A stretch of 49,271 nt of DNA, taken from the IMG/VR virus record IMGVR_UViG_3300044648_000101, positions 1-49,271 of that record; one strand, given 5' to 3'. Below, in pieces: positions 6,423 through 15,419 of the stretch. Both the position numbers and the translations under genes were made by a program. The notes below the pieces were generated by a model. The model saw only the letters and a program-made list of their open reading frames with translations, was not told the DNA's origin and did no database searches. The stretch's first letter is position 1, and each line of letters opens with the position of its first letter. This DNA is from a virus.

Positions 6423-7268
6423 ATGCAACTAAGAAAAGCAACCAGAAAAAAAGCAAAATTACGCCTCGGCCTGTCAGCAGTGTCGGGCGCAGGTAAGACC
6501 ATGTCAGCTTTGCTAATAGCAAGCGGCATGACTACATGGGATAAAATAGCTCTTATAGACACCGAAAACGGCAGCGGCGACCTGTACAGCCATTTAGGCG
6601 AGTACAATGTAATAACCCTAGCTGCGCCATTCACCCCGGAACGCTATATAGAGGCAATTAAAGCGTGTGAAACGGCTGGCATGGATGTAATCATCATTGA
6701 CAGTATTACGCACGAATGGGACGGCAAAGGTGGCATACTGGAGATACATGGAAACATGCAGGGCAATAGCTTCACCAATTGGGGCAAGGTTAACCCGCGT
6801 CATACCGCGTTTATCAACACTATACTGGAAAGTAAATGCCACATCATTACTACGGTACGCCGGAAGCAGGAGTATGAAATGACCAAAGACAGCACAGGCA
6901 AAGCGAATGTTGAAAAGCTAGGCATGAAAGAAGTAACCCGCGAGGGCTGGGAATATGAGGTAACGGCAAACTTGGAATTGGATATAAAGCACAATGCCAC
7001 TTCATCAAAAGATCGTACAGGGCTATTCGACGGGCAGCCGCCATTTATCCCAAGTGCTGAAACTGGAAAGATGTTGCTAGAGTGGTGTGAACAGGGCGAA
7101 GAAACACCAAAGCCAATTAAAGAACTACTAACAAACGAACACCCTAAATGGAACGGTATCATTCAGGCTTTGCGAGATGGTCGCACTATGGAACAACTAA
7201 AAGAGAAATTCACCCTGTCGGAATCAACAGAGCAAGAAATTGTTAACCTTTTATCAATTCCCGCATAA
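6423..7268 (+). CDS. Sak4-like RecA-fold ATPase (recombination/annealing)
   Basis: 281 residues. Walker A SGAGKT lies near residues 21-26; Walker B-like DVIIIDSI and THEWDGKGG follow at about 95-105, then a sensor-like CHIITTVRRKQEY. This is the AAA_24/Sak4 group of phage RecA-like ATPases linked to single-strand annealing recombination. The C-terminal part (GLFDGQPPFIPS, then a helical tail) is typical. It overlaps the next gene start by one base, so the two are likely one functional unit. Confidence 0.85.
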   Translation: MQLRKATRKKAKLRLGLSAVSGAGKTMSALLIASGMTTWDKIALIDTENGSGDLYSHLGEYNVITLAAPFTPERYIEAIKACETAGMDVIIIDSITHEWDGKGGILEIHGNMQGNSFTNWGKVNPRHTAFINTILESKCHIITTVRRKQEYEMTKDSTGKANVEKLGMKEVTREGWEYEVTANLELDIKHNATSSKDRTGLFDGQPPFIPSAETGKMLLEWCEQGEETPKPIKELLTNEHPKWNGIIQALRDGRTMEQLKEKFTLSESTEQEIVNLLSIPA

Positions 7269-7735
7269 TGGAACTATCAGTAACAAACACACTCGCACTA
7301 TTCGAAACCACAAAAAGTGAACGCGAAACATTCGCACTACGCATGGTGCAGGAAATTAAAGAGGGAAATATTGACCCTTTGAAAGTACATATGCAGGTGA
7401 AAAGTACAGAACACTTACTTGATATGCTAAAAGACAACCCAGAGTACCGAGCCCTATTACTTGAACAGGCCGAAAAGAACGGTAAGAAGTTTGAAATGTA
7501 TAATTCAGAATTTCAGGTCAAAGAGGCGGGGACGAAGTGGGATTATAGCAAATGCGATGATGCTGTATATACTGAACTAGAAAAAGAACTGGCAGGCATT
7601 CAGTCCAAAATAAAAGAACGTCAAAAATTTCTGCAAACAATCCCCGAAAGCGGCATTGCTGATCCTGTTAATGGCAACATGATATACAGGGCAAGCAAGT
7701 CTAGCACCACAATAGTTCAATGCTCATTAAAGTAA
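7268..7735 (+). CDS. Hypothetical protein coupled to the Sak4-like gene
   Basis: 155 residues with long helical, charged stretches (ERETFALRMVQEIKEGNI, YTELEKELAGIQSKIKERQKFL), probably coiled coil. Start and stop overlap in TAATG with the ATPase gene. The position suggests an accessory to recombination, but no catalytic motif is visible. Confidence 0.75.
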   Translation: MELSVTNTLALFETTKSERETFALRMVQEIKEGNIDPLKVHMQVKSTEHLLDMLKDNPEYRALLLEQAEKNGKKFEMYNSEFQVKEAGTKWDYSKCDDAVYTELEKELAGIQSKIKERQKFLQTIPESGIADPVNGNMIYRASKSSTTIVQCSLK

Positions 7736-7790
7736 CCCTTGCATAATACAACAGTTGGTTGTAGATTGTATGTCCTAAAAAGAAAAACGT

Positions 7791-8771
7791 ATGAAACTAA
7801 AAACACAGCCATTCAGAGATTTTTTCGCCTATACAAAGGCAATGAAACCAAACACGATACTACCCGTTTATGGGTATATCAAAATGACCGAAACATCATT
7901 AGAAAAATCCAACGGTCAGGCTTATTGCCGTATGCCTTTAGAGGGCGGTACGGAGTTAATGATAGAGGAATCGGAAATAAGGACGTTCATTAATTCATGT
8001 ATTGAACCTGAATTTGAATTAACCGTGTCGGGAAGCGAAATTACTTTAACTTCTGGTAAGCTATCTATTAGCTTTGACACAATTCCTGCTGAGGATTTCC
8101 CTACTGAGCCGTCATTCGACACAGAAGCAACGCCAATAGACACATCCAAATTATTTACAGCAAGTAAGTACGCAGACCCTAAACAAATTAATTGGATGCA
8201 ATGCGTAGTATCGGACAATAACGGAATAATAGGCAGCGATGGCGTTAGTTTATTCTACTATGACTTGCCATCTTCTGAAATGGTATTGACTATCGAAAGT
8301 TGCGCTATAATCGCTGGGTTGCAGGATGTTAAACATGCATCAACTGACAGCCATGCATTCTTCTTTAACGATGATGTTTTCTATGCGTTCAATAAATCAA
8401 GCTACAGCAACGTAAGGTATATGCATGTAGTTGAGCGCGTATCACCAGAAGGGTTTATAGTGAAAAAATCGGACTTGTTGCTATTCTGCGATACGACTAT
8501 ACCTCGTTCCGATAAGGCATGTACGTTGATAGGCAAAGGCGGCAATATACTGATGAAGCTGAATGACAAAGACAAAAACAAAAAGTCTGAATTAGAAGTT
8601 GAAATAGACGGTACATGCGAGGCGGAGTTTAATTTCTATGCTGCAAAACTAGCCGCCGCAATCAGGCCGTTACCTTATGAAAAGTTACGACTGCATGTTA
8701 ATGGGCATCTATCCATCACATCACCTGAAGACCCGAAATACAAAGGAATTTTAACGCAAATAATACTTTAA
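7791..8771 (+). CDS. Possible DNA sliding-clamp-like protein
   Basis: 326 residues, beta-rich, with three weakly repeated segments and a C-terminus (LRPLPYEKLRLHVNGHLSIT, then EDPKYKGILTQIIL) that recalls bacterial DnaN clamps, which are about 365 residues long. Clamps tether polymerase to DNA. It lies among recombination and replication genes. No polymerase is encoded nearby, so it could recruit the host enzyme. The match is by overall look; it may be another early protein. Confidence 0.45.
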   Translation: MKLKTQPFRDFFAYTKAMKPNTILPVYGYIKMTETSLEKSNGQAYCRMPLEGGTELMIEESEIRTFINSCIEPEFELTVSGSEITLTSGKLSISFDTIPAEDFPTEPSFDTEATPIDTSKLFTASKYADPKQINWMQCVVSDNNGIIGSDGVSLFYYDLPSSEMVLTIESCAIIAGLQDVKHASTDSHAFFFNDDVFYAFNKSSYSNVRYMHVVERVSPEGFIVKKSDLLLFCDTTIPRSDKACTLIGKGGNILMKLNDKDKNKKSELEVEIDGTCEAEFNFYAAKLAAAIRPLPYEKLRLHVNGHLSITSPEDPKYKGILTQIIL

Positions 8772-8774
8772 AAC

Positions 8775-8969
8775 ATGAAATTCATACTCGACAGAACCAG
8801 CAACATAGACAAAGGCGTAAAAACTGAGCTACATAACATCAGAGGCAGAGTAACACTTACCGCCGAATACCCTGATAATATTGAGCTAATAGATGCCTTT
8901 GCAATAGCCATGCAGAACCACGACCCGCAATCCATTATTAACGCTTTAGAAAAGTTGGCAGATGCATAA
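8775..8969 (+). CDS. Small hypothetical protein
   Basis: 64 residues: MKFILDRTSNIDKGVKTELHN, then a beta-alpha C-terminal part ending INALEKLADA. It overlaps the methyltransferase start by 8 bases, so it is likely co-translated with it. Family unknown. Confidence 0.65.
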   Translation: MKFILDRTSNIDKGVKTELHNIRGRVTLTAEYPDNIELIDAFAIAMQNHDPQSIINALEKLADA

Positions 8970-10032
8970 GTTCCCCTACTACTGGAATTTAAAAGATGGC
9001 TACAACTTTGTGCCCTATCATGGTAGTAAGGTATTTAGTTGCTTTGCTTGCGGTGGTGGCTCAACAATGGGATATAAAATGGCGGGGTATGATGTCATAG
9101 GCTGTAATGAGATAGACCCGAAAATGAATGCCTGCTATGTTGCTAATCACAATCCGAAATTCAACTACTTAGAGCCTATACAGACATTTAAGGACCGGGA
9201 TGATTTGCCTAGTGAACTTTATAACTTAGATATTTTAGATGGCTCACCGCCTTGTAGTAGCTTTTCAATGGCTGGCAATAGGGAAAGTGACTGGGGCAAA
9301 GAAAAGAAATTCAGGGAAGGGCAGTCCAAACAGGTACTTGATACATTGTTCTTTGACTTTATCGACTTGGCTAAGAAGTTACAACCTAAAATAGTTGTCG
9401 CTGAAAATGTAGAAGGATTGCTATTGGGCAATGCTAGGGAGTATGTAAAGAAAATATACAAGGCACTAGACGATGCAGGATACGAAGTGCAGCATTGGTT
9501 GTTAGACAGTTCAAAAATGGGTGTGCCGCAAAAGCGAAAAAGAGTTTTCTTTATTGCACTTAGGAAAGATATAGCAGTGCCATTTTTGCAAGTGTATAAC
9601 CTATTTGAGTTGAAACCTTATTTGAGGTTGAAGTTTAATGAAAGAGCTGTACCATTTAGCGAAATTTACGATGGAAACGGAAAGGGAATTACAAAACATC
9701 GAATGAATATATGGCAGCATAGAGTTAAAACAGATAGAGATTTCTCAGATACTAGGATGCGGATAGGAATGGCGTATGCTGACTTTGGGAGTGCATATAT
9801 ATATCCAAATGAAGTTCTTGGCACTATAACATCAAAAGGCATTCACGGCAAAGTCTTATTTGATTCACCGCAGTATATTTCTAATACTGAAATTATCAAA
9901 GCGCAATCATTTCCATTAGACTATGATTTTACAGGTTCTACACCTTCTTACATCTGCGGAATGTCAGTGCCTCCAGTTATGACTGCAAATATTGCTCATG
10001 AGATTTATAAACAATGGATAACTAAATTTTAA
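8962..10032 (+). CDS. DNA (cytosine-5) methyltransferase
   Basis: 356 residues. Motif I FSCFACGGGSTMGYKMAGYD binds SAM; motif IV GSPPCSSFS carries the catalytic Cys; motif VI is AENVEG; motif VIII is QKRKRVFF; motif X near the C-terminus is MSVPPVMTANIA. No restriction enzyme gene is adjacent, so it is an orphan enzyme that probably protects phage DNA from host restriction or marks it. The target recognition region lies roughly at 210-300 and its specificity cannot be read from sequence. Confidence 0.93.
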   Translation: MHKFPYYWNLKDGYNFVPYHGSKVFSCFACGGGSTMGYKMAGYDVIGCNEIDPKMNACYVANHNPKFNYLEPIQTFKDRDDLPSELYNLDILDGSPPCSSFSMAGNRESDWGKEKKFREGQSKQVLDTLFFDFIDLAKKLQPKIVVAENVEGLLLGNAREYVKKIYKALDDAGYEVQHWLLDSSKMGVPQKRKRVFFIALRKDIAVPFLQVYNLFELKPYLRLKFNERAVPFSEIYDGNGKGITKHRMNIWQHRVKTDRDFSDTRMRIGMAYADFGSAYIYPNEVLGTITSKGIHGKVLFDSPQYISNTEIIKAQSFPLDYDFTGSTPSYICGMSVPPVMTANIAHEIYKQWITKF

Positions 10033-10036
10033 TATT

Positions 10037-10246
10037 ATGATTAATGATATACTACAGCACTTAATTGGCTTGGAGGAAGAGTATCATGATTTGTATAACA
10101 CATGTAGGATTTTGTCTGAAAAGGCAGAAAACAGGTACATTAGAATGAAAGCAAATGGGCATGAATGCAAAGAAGATATGCTCGATGTTGCTGTAACGGT
10201 AAGGCATCAAATGAATGAGGCTTTTAGGTGCAGGCAAGCCCCGTAA
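10037..10246 (+). CDS. Small helical protein
   Basis: 69 residues, mostly helical (DILQHLIGLEEEYHDLYNTCRILSEKAENRYIRMK). Starts 4 bases after the methyltransferase stop. Possibly a small regulator or accessory; no family is recognised. Confidence 0.6.
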   Translation: MINDILQHLIGLEEEYHDLYNTCRILSEKAENRYIRMKANGHECKEDMLDVAVTVRHQMNEAFRCRQAP

Positions 10247-10305
10247 GGTTTATTTTTTTTATCCACACTATTGTACAAACGAAACAAAAGTTTTATCATT
10301 ACAAC

Positions 10306-10515
10306 ATGAATTACAAGCACGAACAATTATCAAACGACCTTAGCGTAAAGCTCAAGCTGCATTTAAAGAGAAATACGCTGGAGAATAGTTGCGGCAAAGT
10401 AGGGACAAGCAAGGCAACACTATACCGTGTGCTAAATGGCGGTATGCCAGAATTAATGACCTATGCCAAAATCTGCAAATTCCTTAACAAACCAATGAAT
10501 ACTTACGTAAGATAA
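10306..10515 (+). CDS. Small HTH (Cro/XRE-like) regulator
   Basis: 69 residues from ATG 10306; the longer frame from 10228 begins inside the previous gene and is less likely. The segment SCGKVGTSKATLYRVLNGGM has helix-turn-helix spacing and is followed by YAKICKFLNKPM, as in Cro/XRE proteins. A near-consensus promoter (TTG 10271-10273, N20, TATCATTAC 10294-10302) ends only 3 bases before ATG, which would make the mRNA leaderless. It could regulate the early operon. Its stop overlaps the ParB-like start. Confidence 0.65.
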   Translation: MNYKHEQLSNDLSVKLKLHLKRNTLENSCGKVGTSKATLYRVLNGGMPELMTYAKICKFLNKPMNTYVR

Positions 10516-11651
10516 TGGAACCGATACAGCCGCAAACAATATCCTCACTAACACACCATATAATTGGTCTGCTGGAATTTTTACCTTTAGAGGACAGGGT
10601 AGAGCAATTGAATTTCATACGGCGTGAATTGCACAATATATCTCCGTTCAGGACGGAGCCAGTTGATTTGGTGCAATGGGTAAAGTCTGAAGCCATCTAT
10701 TCAAACGATTACAACCCTAACAAAGTTGCCCCACCAGAAATGGAGCTTTTGGAACTTTCCATTATGAATGACGGCTACACGCAGCCAATAGTAACGTGGC
10801 CTACCGAAAAAGGGAATGAGGTTATTGACGGATTCCATCGTAACAGAGTAGGAAAGGAAAGCAAAGTGGTAAGCAAGCGCATTCATGGTTACCTGCCTGT
10901 TGTAGGTATCAATAGCGAACGAACTGGTAAGAACGACCGCATAGCGTCCACCATTCGCCACAACCGCGCGCGAGGTAAGCACCAGATTGACGCAATGAGT
11001 GAAATTGTTATTGAACTTAAAAATCGCAACTGGTCTAATGAGCGCATAGCAAAGCAGCTTGGCATGGATGCTGAAGAAGTGTTGAGGCTATGTCAAATAT
11101 CCGGGCTGGAATACCTTTTCTCAGACAATGATTTCAGCAAGGCGTGGGTTGCAACGGATGAAGCATCATTCGAGCCGCTGACCGATAATGTTGAAGAATA
11201 TTCGCAGTATCGCACAGCCAATACCAACGACCCTGAAAGGATATTCCATACGCACGATAAATGGGAATGTCATAAGGCCGGGTTCTATGCATCACGGAAA
11301 GAAGGCGCAACCGCTGAAGAGTGCGAACGAATGTATGCTGAGTTTTTAAGCAGCGATAGGTTTGCAGCGGCATTAGGGACCCTGATAACTGAATGGAGAC
11401 ATTCCTGTGAGCACTACTTAACAAACAAAGCCATGAACCGCATAGCGTGGCTAGGGCAGGCTGCCATGTGTTACGCTACGGGCGTGCCTAGTGTGTTTTG
11501 TTCCGGGTTCAATTTGCTTACTCCCGAACAGCAAAATGCAGCTAATGAGGTAGCTTTAGAGTACCTTAATAAATGGCTTATTGCTAACGATCGCAGTCCA
11601 GTTAGCATGGAATCAGCTTTATCCTTAGGCCGCCAAATTGATATATACTAA
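10515..11651 (+). CDS. ParB/IbrB-like protein
   Basis: 378 residues. The ParB-like N-terminal domain includes a nucleotide-binding type region VIDGFHRNRVGKES and ASTIRHNRARGKHQIDAM, followed by a predicted HTH (WSNERIAKQLGMDAEEVLRLCQ). The C-terminal third (about 230-378) is an added domain I do not recognise. ParB-like proteins paired with a DUF3440 PAPS-reductase-like protein are the IbrB/IbrA pair known from E. coli mobile DNA. Here the partner follows with TAATG overlap. Confidence 0.75.
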   Translation: MEPIQPQTISSLTHHIIGLLEFLPLEDRVEQLNFIRRELHNISPFRTEPVDLVQWVKSEAIYSNDYNPNKVAPPEMELLELSIMNDGYTQPIVTWPTEKGNEVIDGFHRNRVGKESKVVSKRIHGYLPVVGINSERTGKNDRIASTIRHNRARGKHQIDAMSEIVIELKNRNWSNERIAKQLGMDAEEVLRLCQISGLEYLFSDNDFSKAWVATDEASFEPLTDNVEEYSQYRTANTNDPERIFHTHDKWECHKAGFYASRKEGATAEECERMYAEFLSSDRFAAALGTLITEWRHSCEHYLTNKAMNRIAWLGQAAMCYATGVPSVFCSGFNLLTPEQQNAANEVALEYLNKWLIANDRSPVSMESALSLGRQIDIY

Positions 11652-12871
11652 TGTCTACGAAACGATATATAGATAAGTCATGCTTACAGGCTACGAAAGA
11701 ACGTATTTCAACCGTGTTTGATAATTTTGAGAAATGCTATATCAGCTTTTCAGGCGGCAAAGATAGTACGGTAATGATGCACTTAGTGATGGCTGAGGCT
11801 ATAAGGCGCGGTGTAAGGGTTGGAGTGCTAGTGATTGACCTAGAAGCGCAATATACGCAGACCATCCTTCATGTATCCGAAATGGTGGAGAGATATAAAG
11901 ACCATATTGATCTGCACTGGTTTTGCGGGGAGTTACTGTTGCGAAATGCCGTTTCCGACTTTGAACCTAAATGGGTGTGCTGGGATGAGTCGAAAAAAGA
12001 TATTTGGGTGCGCCAGAAGCCGGGACAGCAGGCTGACTTATCACAGTATGATTTTTACGTACCAAAAATGGAGTTTGAGGAATTTATGGTATTGTTTGGT
12101 AAGTGGTACGCAGGCGATAAGCTAACCGCTGGGTTTATCGGCATACGTTCAGATGAAAGCTTGCATCGTTACCGAGCGATAGTGTCGAACAAAGACGGAT
12201 TGACATTTAACGGCCATAAGTGGACTACCCGCCTGTCAAGTGCGCTATACAACATCTACCCGATTTACGATTGGCGCACTGAAGATATATGGCTATTCCA
12301 CTTCAAGCAACCTAATTTTTGCTATAACAAGATTTACGACCTAATGACAAAGGCGGGTGTTAAATTCAGCAACCAACGACTTTGCCAACCGTTCGGGGAT
12401 GACCAGAAGAAAGGGTTATGGCTATATCACTTGCTTGAACCATTGACTTGGTACAAATTAATAAACAGAGTTAGCGGCGTTAACAGTGGCGCACTTTACG
12501 TGCAGGAAACGGGTAACATGACGGGCGCGGGAAAGATAAGCAAGCCCGATGGATACACATGGGAGGCTTACACCAATTTCCTGCTCAAAACGTTGCCGCG
12601 TAAAATGCAAGACCATTACAGGGAGAGGTTCATTAAATTTATCGCAGGGTGGAAGCAAAGAGGGTATGCCTCAATACCCGATGAAGCACCACACGACTTA
12701 GAAGTAAAATGCTGGGCGCCATCTTGGAAGCGTATGGCAAGATGCATTTTGCGAAATGATTACTACTGTAAAGGCTTAGGGCAAACGCAGCCAAAATCTG
12801 AAGCGTATGAAAAGTACAAAGCCATTAAAGAAAAAAGGAGGTTGGTAAATGAAGCCGAAACAAATACATGA
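11651..12871 (+). CDS. PAPS reductase-like PP-loop protein (IbrA/DUF3440 type)
   Basis: 406 residues. The PP-loop SFSGGKDSTVMMHL near residue 32 binds ATP; further family blocks are IDLEAQYTQT, WVCWDE, IGIRSDESLHRY, YPIYDWRTEDIW and FSNQRLCQPFGDDQ. Members of the DUF3440 branch carry a C-terminal region not found in true sulfate-assimilation enzymes. IbrA-type proteins are described mainly as regulators; catalytic activity is open. It overlaps ibrB-like upstream and the next small gene by 23 bases. Confidence 0.85.
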   Translation: MSTKRYIDKSCLQATKERISTVFDNFEKCYISFSGGKDSTVMMHLVMAEAIRRGVRVGVLVIDLEAQYTQTILHVSEMVERYKDHIDLHWFCGELLLRNAVSDFEPKWVCWDESKKDIWVRQKPGQQADLSQYDFYVPKMEFEEFMVLFGKWYAGDKLTAGFIGIRSDESLHRYRAIVSNKDGLTFNGHKWTTRLSSALYNIYPIYDWRTEDIWLFHFKQPNFCYNKIYDLMTKAGVKFSNQRLCQPFGDDQKKGLWLYHLLEPLTWYKLINRVSGVNSGALYVQETGNMTGAGKISKPDGYTWEAYTNFLLKTLPRKMQDHYRERFIKFIAGWKQRGYASIPDEAPHDLEVKCWAPSWKRMARCILRNDYYCKGLGQTQPKSEAYEKYKAIKEKRRLVNEAETNT

Positions 12872-13067
12872 TCCCAAATGGGGCACCTCTCTATACAACC
12901 ACGGTGCTATAGCTAAAGATTTGCCATTAATCCCGAATGAGGAATACAAGCAGCTATATGAACGGATGCCAGACCGGGAGCTATATGAAATATACCTGAA
13001 GCTATACACGTTGGAACCAAAGCAAAAGAAAATGATTGAGGACATTCTAGAAAACCGCATCATATGA
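12849..13067 (+). CDS. Small hypothetical protein
   Basis: 72 residues with a charged helical C-terminus (YEIYLKLYTLEPKQKKMIEDILENRII). It overlaps IbrA-like by 23 bases and the next gene by 4 bases (ATGA), so it belongs to the same operon. Family unknown. Confidence 0.65.
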   Translation: MKPKQIHDPKWGTSLYNHGAIAKDLPLIPNEEYKQLYERMPDRELYEIYLKLYTLEPKQKKMIEDILENRII

Positions 13068-13261
13068 AAACAGGTGATAAAATGCAAATAAAGGTTGGCT
13101 ACCCACCTAAAGTATCGCACAAAAAAGGCAAGGTCATTGCTAAGGCTGGCGACATAGTTACGCTATTCGCATCCCATATTGACGTATGGATTGTGGAGCT
13201 ACAAAACAAGGACCGCATTTCAATACCTACCGTATGGCTATCCCAACCAAAAGGCAGCTAG
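13064..13261 (+). CDS. Small beta-rich protein
   Basis: 65 residues: KTGDKMQIKVGYPPKVSHKKGKVIAKAGDIVTLFASHIDVWIVELQNKDRISI. Alternating strands and turns suggest a small SH3- or KOW-like barrel. Family unknown. Confidence 0.6.
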   Translation: MKTGDKMQIKVGYPPKVSHKKGKVIAKAGDIVTLFASHIDVWIVELQNKDRISIPTVWLSQPKGS

Positions 13262-13743
13262 AAGATAAAGCAATATCATTCTGCACTGTTGACCAGAAGA
13301 ATAGAAAACTATTTGGAACGCAGGTGCTATTCGAAACGCTTGATGCGGATCAGAAAGATGTAGTCAGGCGGTTGCTAAAATATTATAACTATCAAGTACA
13401 ATCAACAATTATGTCATTAGAACTTACAGGAAAAATCCTGCACATCGGCGAACGCCAACAAGTAACTGAAAAATTTGCAAAACGCATTTTCACTATCGAA
13501 ACCAAATCGGGTCAATATCCTGAGTTTGTCGCACTGCAATTCGTTCAGGACCGCACCGACCTACTCGACCCGTTCGCAGTTGGTCAGGAAGTGCGAGTAC
13601 ATTTTAACGCGAAGTCACGCGAATACAACGGTAATTGGTACACTGAATTAACGGCACGGGGTATTGCAGCGGCTACCGCACCGCCTGCTGAAACGCCTGC
13701 GCCAACAACGCCCGAAACAACTAAGGACGACTTGCCTTTCTAG
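13234..13743 (+). CDS. DUF3127 OB-fold-like protein with N-terminal extension
   Basis: Residues 60-169 (from ATG 13411) match DUF3127: SLELTGKILHIGERQQVTEKF, then FVALQFVQDRTDLLDPF and GNWYTELTARGI, with an Ala/Pro/Thr linker and tail DDLPF. This resembles the acidic tip of single-strand DNA-binding proteins, so ssDNA binding at the fork is plausible. An open in-frame extension of 59 codons from ATG 13234 (AIPTKRQLEDKAISFCTVDQ) looks coding. The product is either a fusion of 169 residues or 110 residues from 13411. Confidence 0.75.
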   Translation: MAIPTKRQLEDKAISFCTVDQKNRKLFGTQVLFETLDADQKDVVRRLLKYYNYQVQSTIMSLELTGKILHIGERQQVTEKFAKRIFTIETKSGQYPEFVALQFVQDRTDLLDPFAVGQEVRVHFNAKSREYNGNWYTELTARGIAAATAPPAETPAPTTPETTKDDLPF

Positions 13744-13763
13744 TTTTTTCTATCTATATTTAC
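13732..13763 (+). promoter_or_regulatory. Promoter of helicase-primase block
   Basis: TTG (13732-13734), 20-bp spacer, TATATTTAC (13755-13763). It overlaps the DUF3127 stop region and precedes a structured leader and the helicase gene. A second possible -7 element, TATTTTTG, occurs at 13779-13786 without a good -33 partner. Confidence 0.65.
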
Positions 13764-13785
13764 AGTGTCATTTTTACCTATTTTT

Positions 13786-13864
13786 GTGAGAGAACGTAGG
13801 TGAAAATTAGGGTTCACAAACCTTATAGGGCAGGCAATCTCTCACGGTCTGCCCTTATTCTTTT
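13786..13864 (+). promoter_or_regulatory. Structured leader RNA with possible attenuator
   Basis: The RNA can form hairpin GTGAA (13800-13804)/TTCAC (13813-13817) and a terminator-like hairpin AGGGCAG (13827-13833)/CTGCCCT (13849-13855) followed by TTATTCTTTT. The loop of the second hairpin contains TCTCTCAC (13838-13845), exactly complementary to GTGAGAGA (13786-13793). This allows a pseudoknot or a competing antiterminator pairing. Helicase starts at 13872, 8 bases after the T-rich run. A riboswitch-like or protein-controlled attenuator is inferred. Confidence 0.5.
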
Positions 13865-13871
13865 CACACAT

Positions 13872-15419
13872 ATGCAGCTAAGGCCGTATCAGTCCGAATT
13901 GGCAACCAATATAGCGATAAAACTATCGCAGGGTAAGCGCAAGGTAGTGGCGCAATTGGCAACAGGTGGAGGTAAGACAATATCATTTTCTGCAATAACA
14001 AAACGGTACACAGATAAGTCTAGGCGTTCAGTATTGATAACCGTACACCGAGAAGAGCTATTACATCAAACCGTTAAGACCCTGCACCGCGCATACGGCA
14101 TCACAGCCGAAATAGTATCTAAGGATATGCAGCGGGCGGAGGTGTATGTATCAATGGTTGAAACTTTGAATAATCGCCTTAAGAAAAACCCGAACGCTTT
14201 TCCCGGTGTTGGATTAGTGATATTCGATGAATGTCATATTGCAAACCATCTGAAAATACTGGACTATTTCCCTGAAGCCTACATTTTAGGATTTACAGCC
14301 ACACCTATTGCCGCTTCAAAAAAACGCCCGTTATGTGGTTTTTTTGAAGATATTGTTTGCGGTATTGATATTCCTGAATTGATATCGGGAGGCAACTTGG
14401 TTAAAAATGTCACCATTAACCCAAAAGGCGCCATAGACCGTAAAACATTATCAGTTAAGAATGGTGAATTTGATGACAAGCAAATGGGCGCGGAATATTC
14501 AAAAGCAAAGCAAGTTGAGAATACACTTAAAGCCTATGAGGAATTTGCATTAGGCACAAAGACAATTATCTTTAATTGCAACATCGCGCATAGTAAAACA
14601 GTTAACGATAGATTTCTGAGTGCTGGTTACAATTCGCGGCATCTAGACGCAGGCGTAACGCCCGAATACAGGAAAGAATGCATAGAATGGCTGAAGCATA
14701 CGCCCGATGCAATATTGAACAACGTAGGCATACTAACAACTGGATTTGACGAGCCGTCTATTCAAACCATAATGGTCAATAAGGATACACTGTCATTGCC
14801 GCTATGGTTGCAGATGTGCGGTAGGGGCGCTAGGCCGTACCCGGGTAAAAACTACTTCAATATCATTGACCTCGGTTCTAATGCGGCGTCAATGGGTGAT
14901 TGGGATTTTGCTAGGGATTGGGCTTATATGTTTCACAATCCTAAAAAAGCAGGTGACGGCGTAGCGCCTGTTAAAGAATGCCCGGAATGTTACACCTTAT
15001 GCCATGCTTCACTCAAACAGTGTAAGGGCATTAAGGCAGACGATACGGAATGCACATATATCTTTCCTGAAAAAAAACGCGTTGAAATGCCAGTTGAGTT
15101 CCAGATATTTTCGCAGAATATCAATGTGGCGCAAATAATAAAAGACAATGAACACAGGAAAGAATATTATCCGTTTTTCCAAATACCTAAGATGATTGCT
15201 AACAGGGCAAAGCGGGATGTAAAAGAATTGAACGACGACTTGTATTCTGATTTACTAACACACACTCATAAGCTGTGCAAAGAATGGTGCCATGAAAAAG
15301 GTAAAAAGTACAACCAATTTCATAAGGAAAGAGCTGAAGAAACATTAATCACATCACTTAAAGCTAATTTCAAAAAATGGCAGCCTCAACAATCCGAATC
15401 AGCTATTATAACTCAATAA
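13872..15419 (+). CDS. SF2 DEAD/DEAH-type DNA helicase
   Basis: 515 residues from ATG 13872 (MQLRPYQ, the Q-motif-like opening); the longer frame would begin inside the leader RNA. Walker A ATGGGKT is at 30-36, Walker B IFDECHI near 120, motif III GFTATP near 145 and motif VI QMCGRGARPYPGK near 330. A CPEC...C...C cluster after the helicase core may bind zinc. It probably unwinds DNA at the origin or fork. It overlaps the primase gene by 43 bases. Confidence 0.9.
   Translation: MQLRPYQSELATNIAIKLSQGKRKVVAQLATGGGKTISFSAITKRYTDKSRRSVLITVHREELLHQTVKTLHRAYGITAEIVSKDMQRAEVYVSMVETLNNRLKKNPNAFPGVGLVIFDECHIANHLKILDYFPEAYILGFTATPIAASKKRPLCGFFEDIVCGIDIPELISGGNLVKNVTINPKGAIDRKTLSVKNGEFDDKQMGAEYSKAKQVENTLKAYEEFALGTKTIIFNCNIAHSKTVNDRFLSAGYNSRHLDAGVTPEYRKECIEWLKHTPDAILNNVGILTTGFDEPSIQTIMVNKDTLSLPLWLQMCGRGARPYPGKNYFNIIDLGSNAASMGDWDFARDWAYMFHNPKKAGDGVAPVKECPECYTLCHASLKQCKGIKADDTECTYIFPEKKRVEMPVEFQIFSQNINVAQIIKDNEHRKEYYPFFQIPKMIANRAKRDVKELNDDLYSDLLTHTHKLCKEWCHEKGKKYNQFHKERAEETLITSLKANFKKWQPQQSESAIITQ

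Noticed and set aside
7739-7993. 84-codon ORF overlapping the clamp-like gene
   Set aside because: Different frame of a convincing longer gene; basic shadow-like composition.
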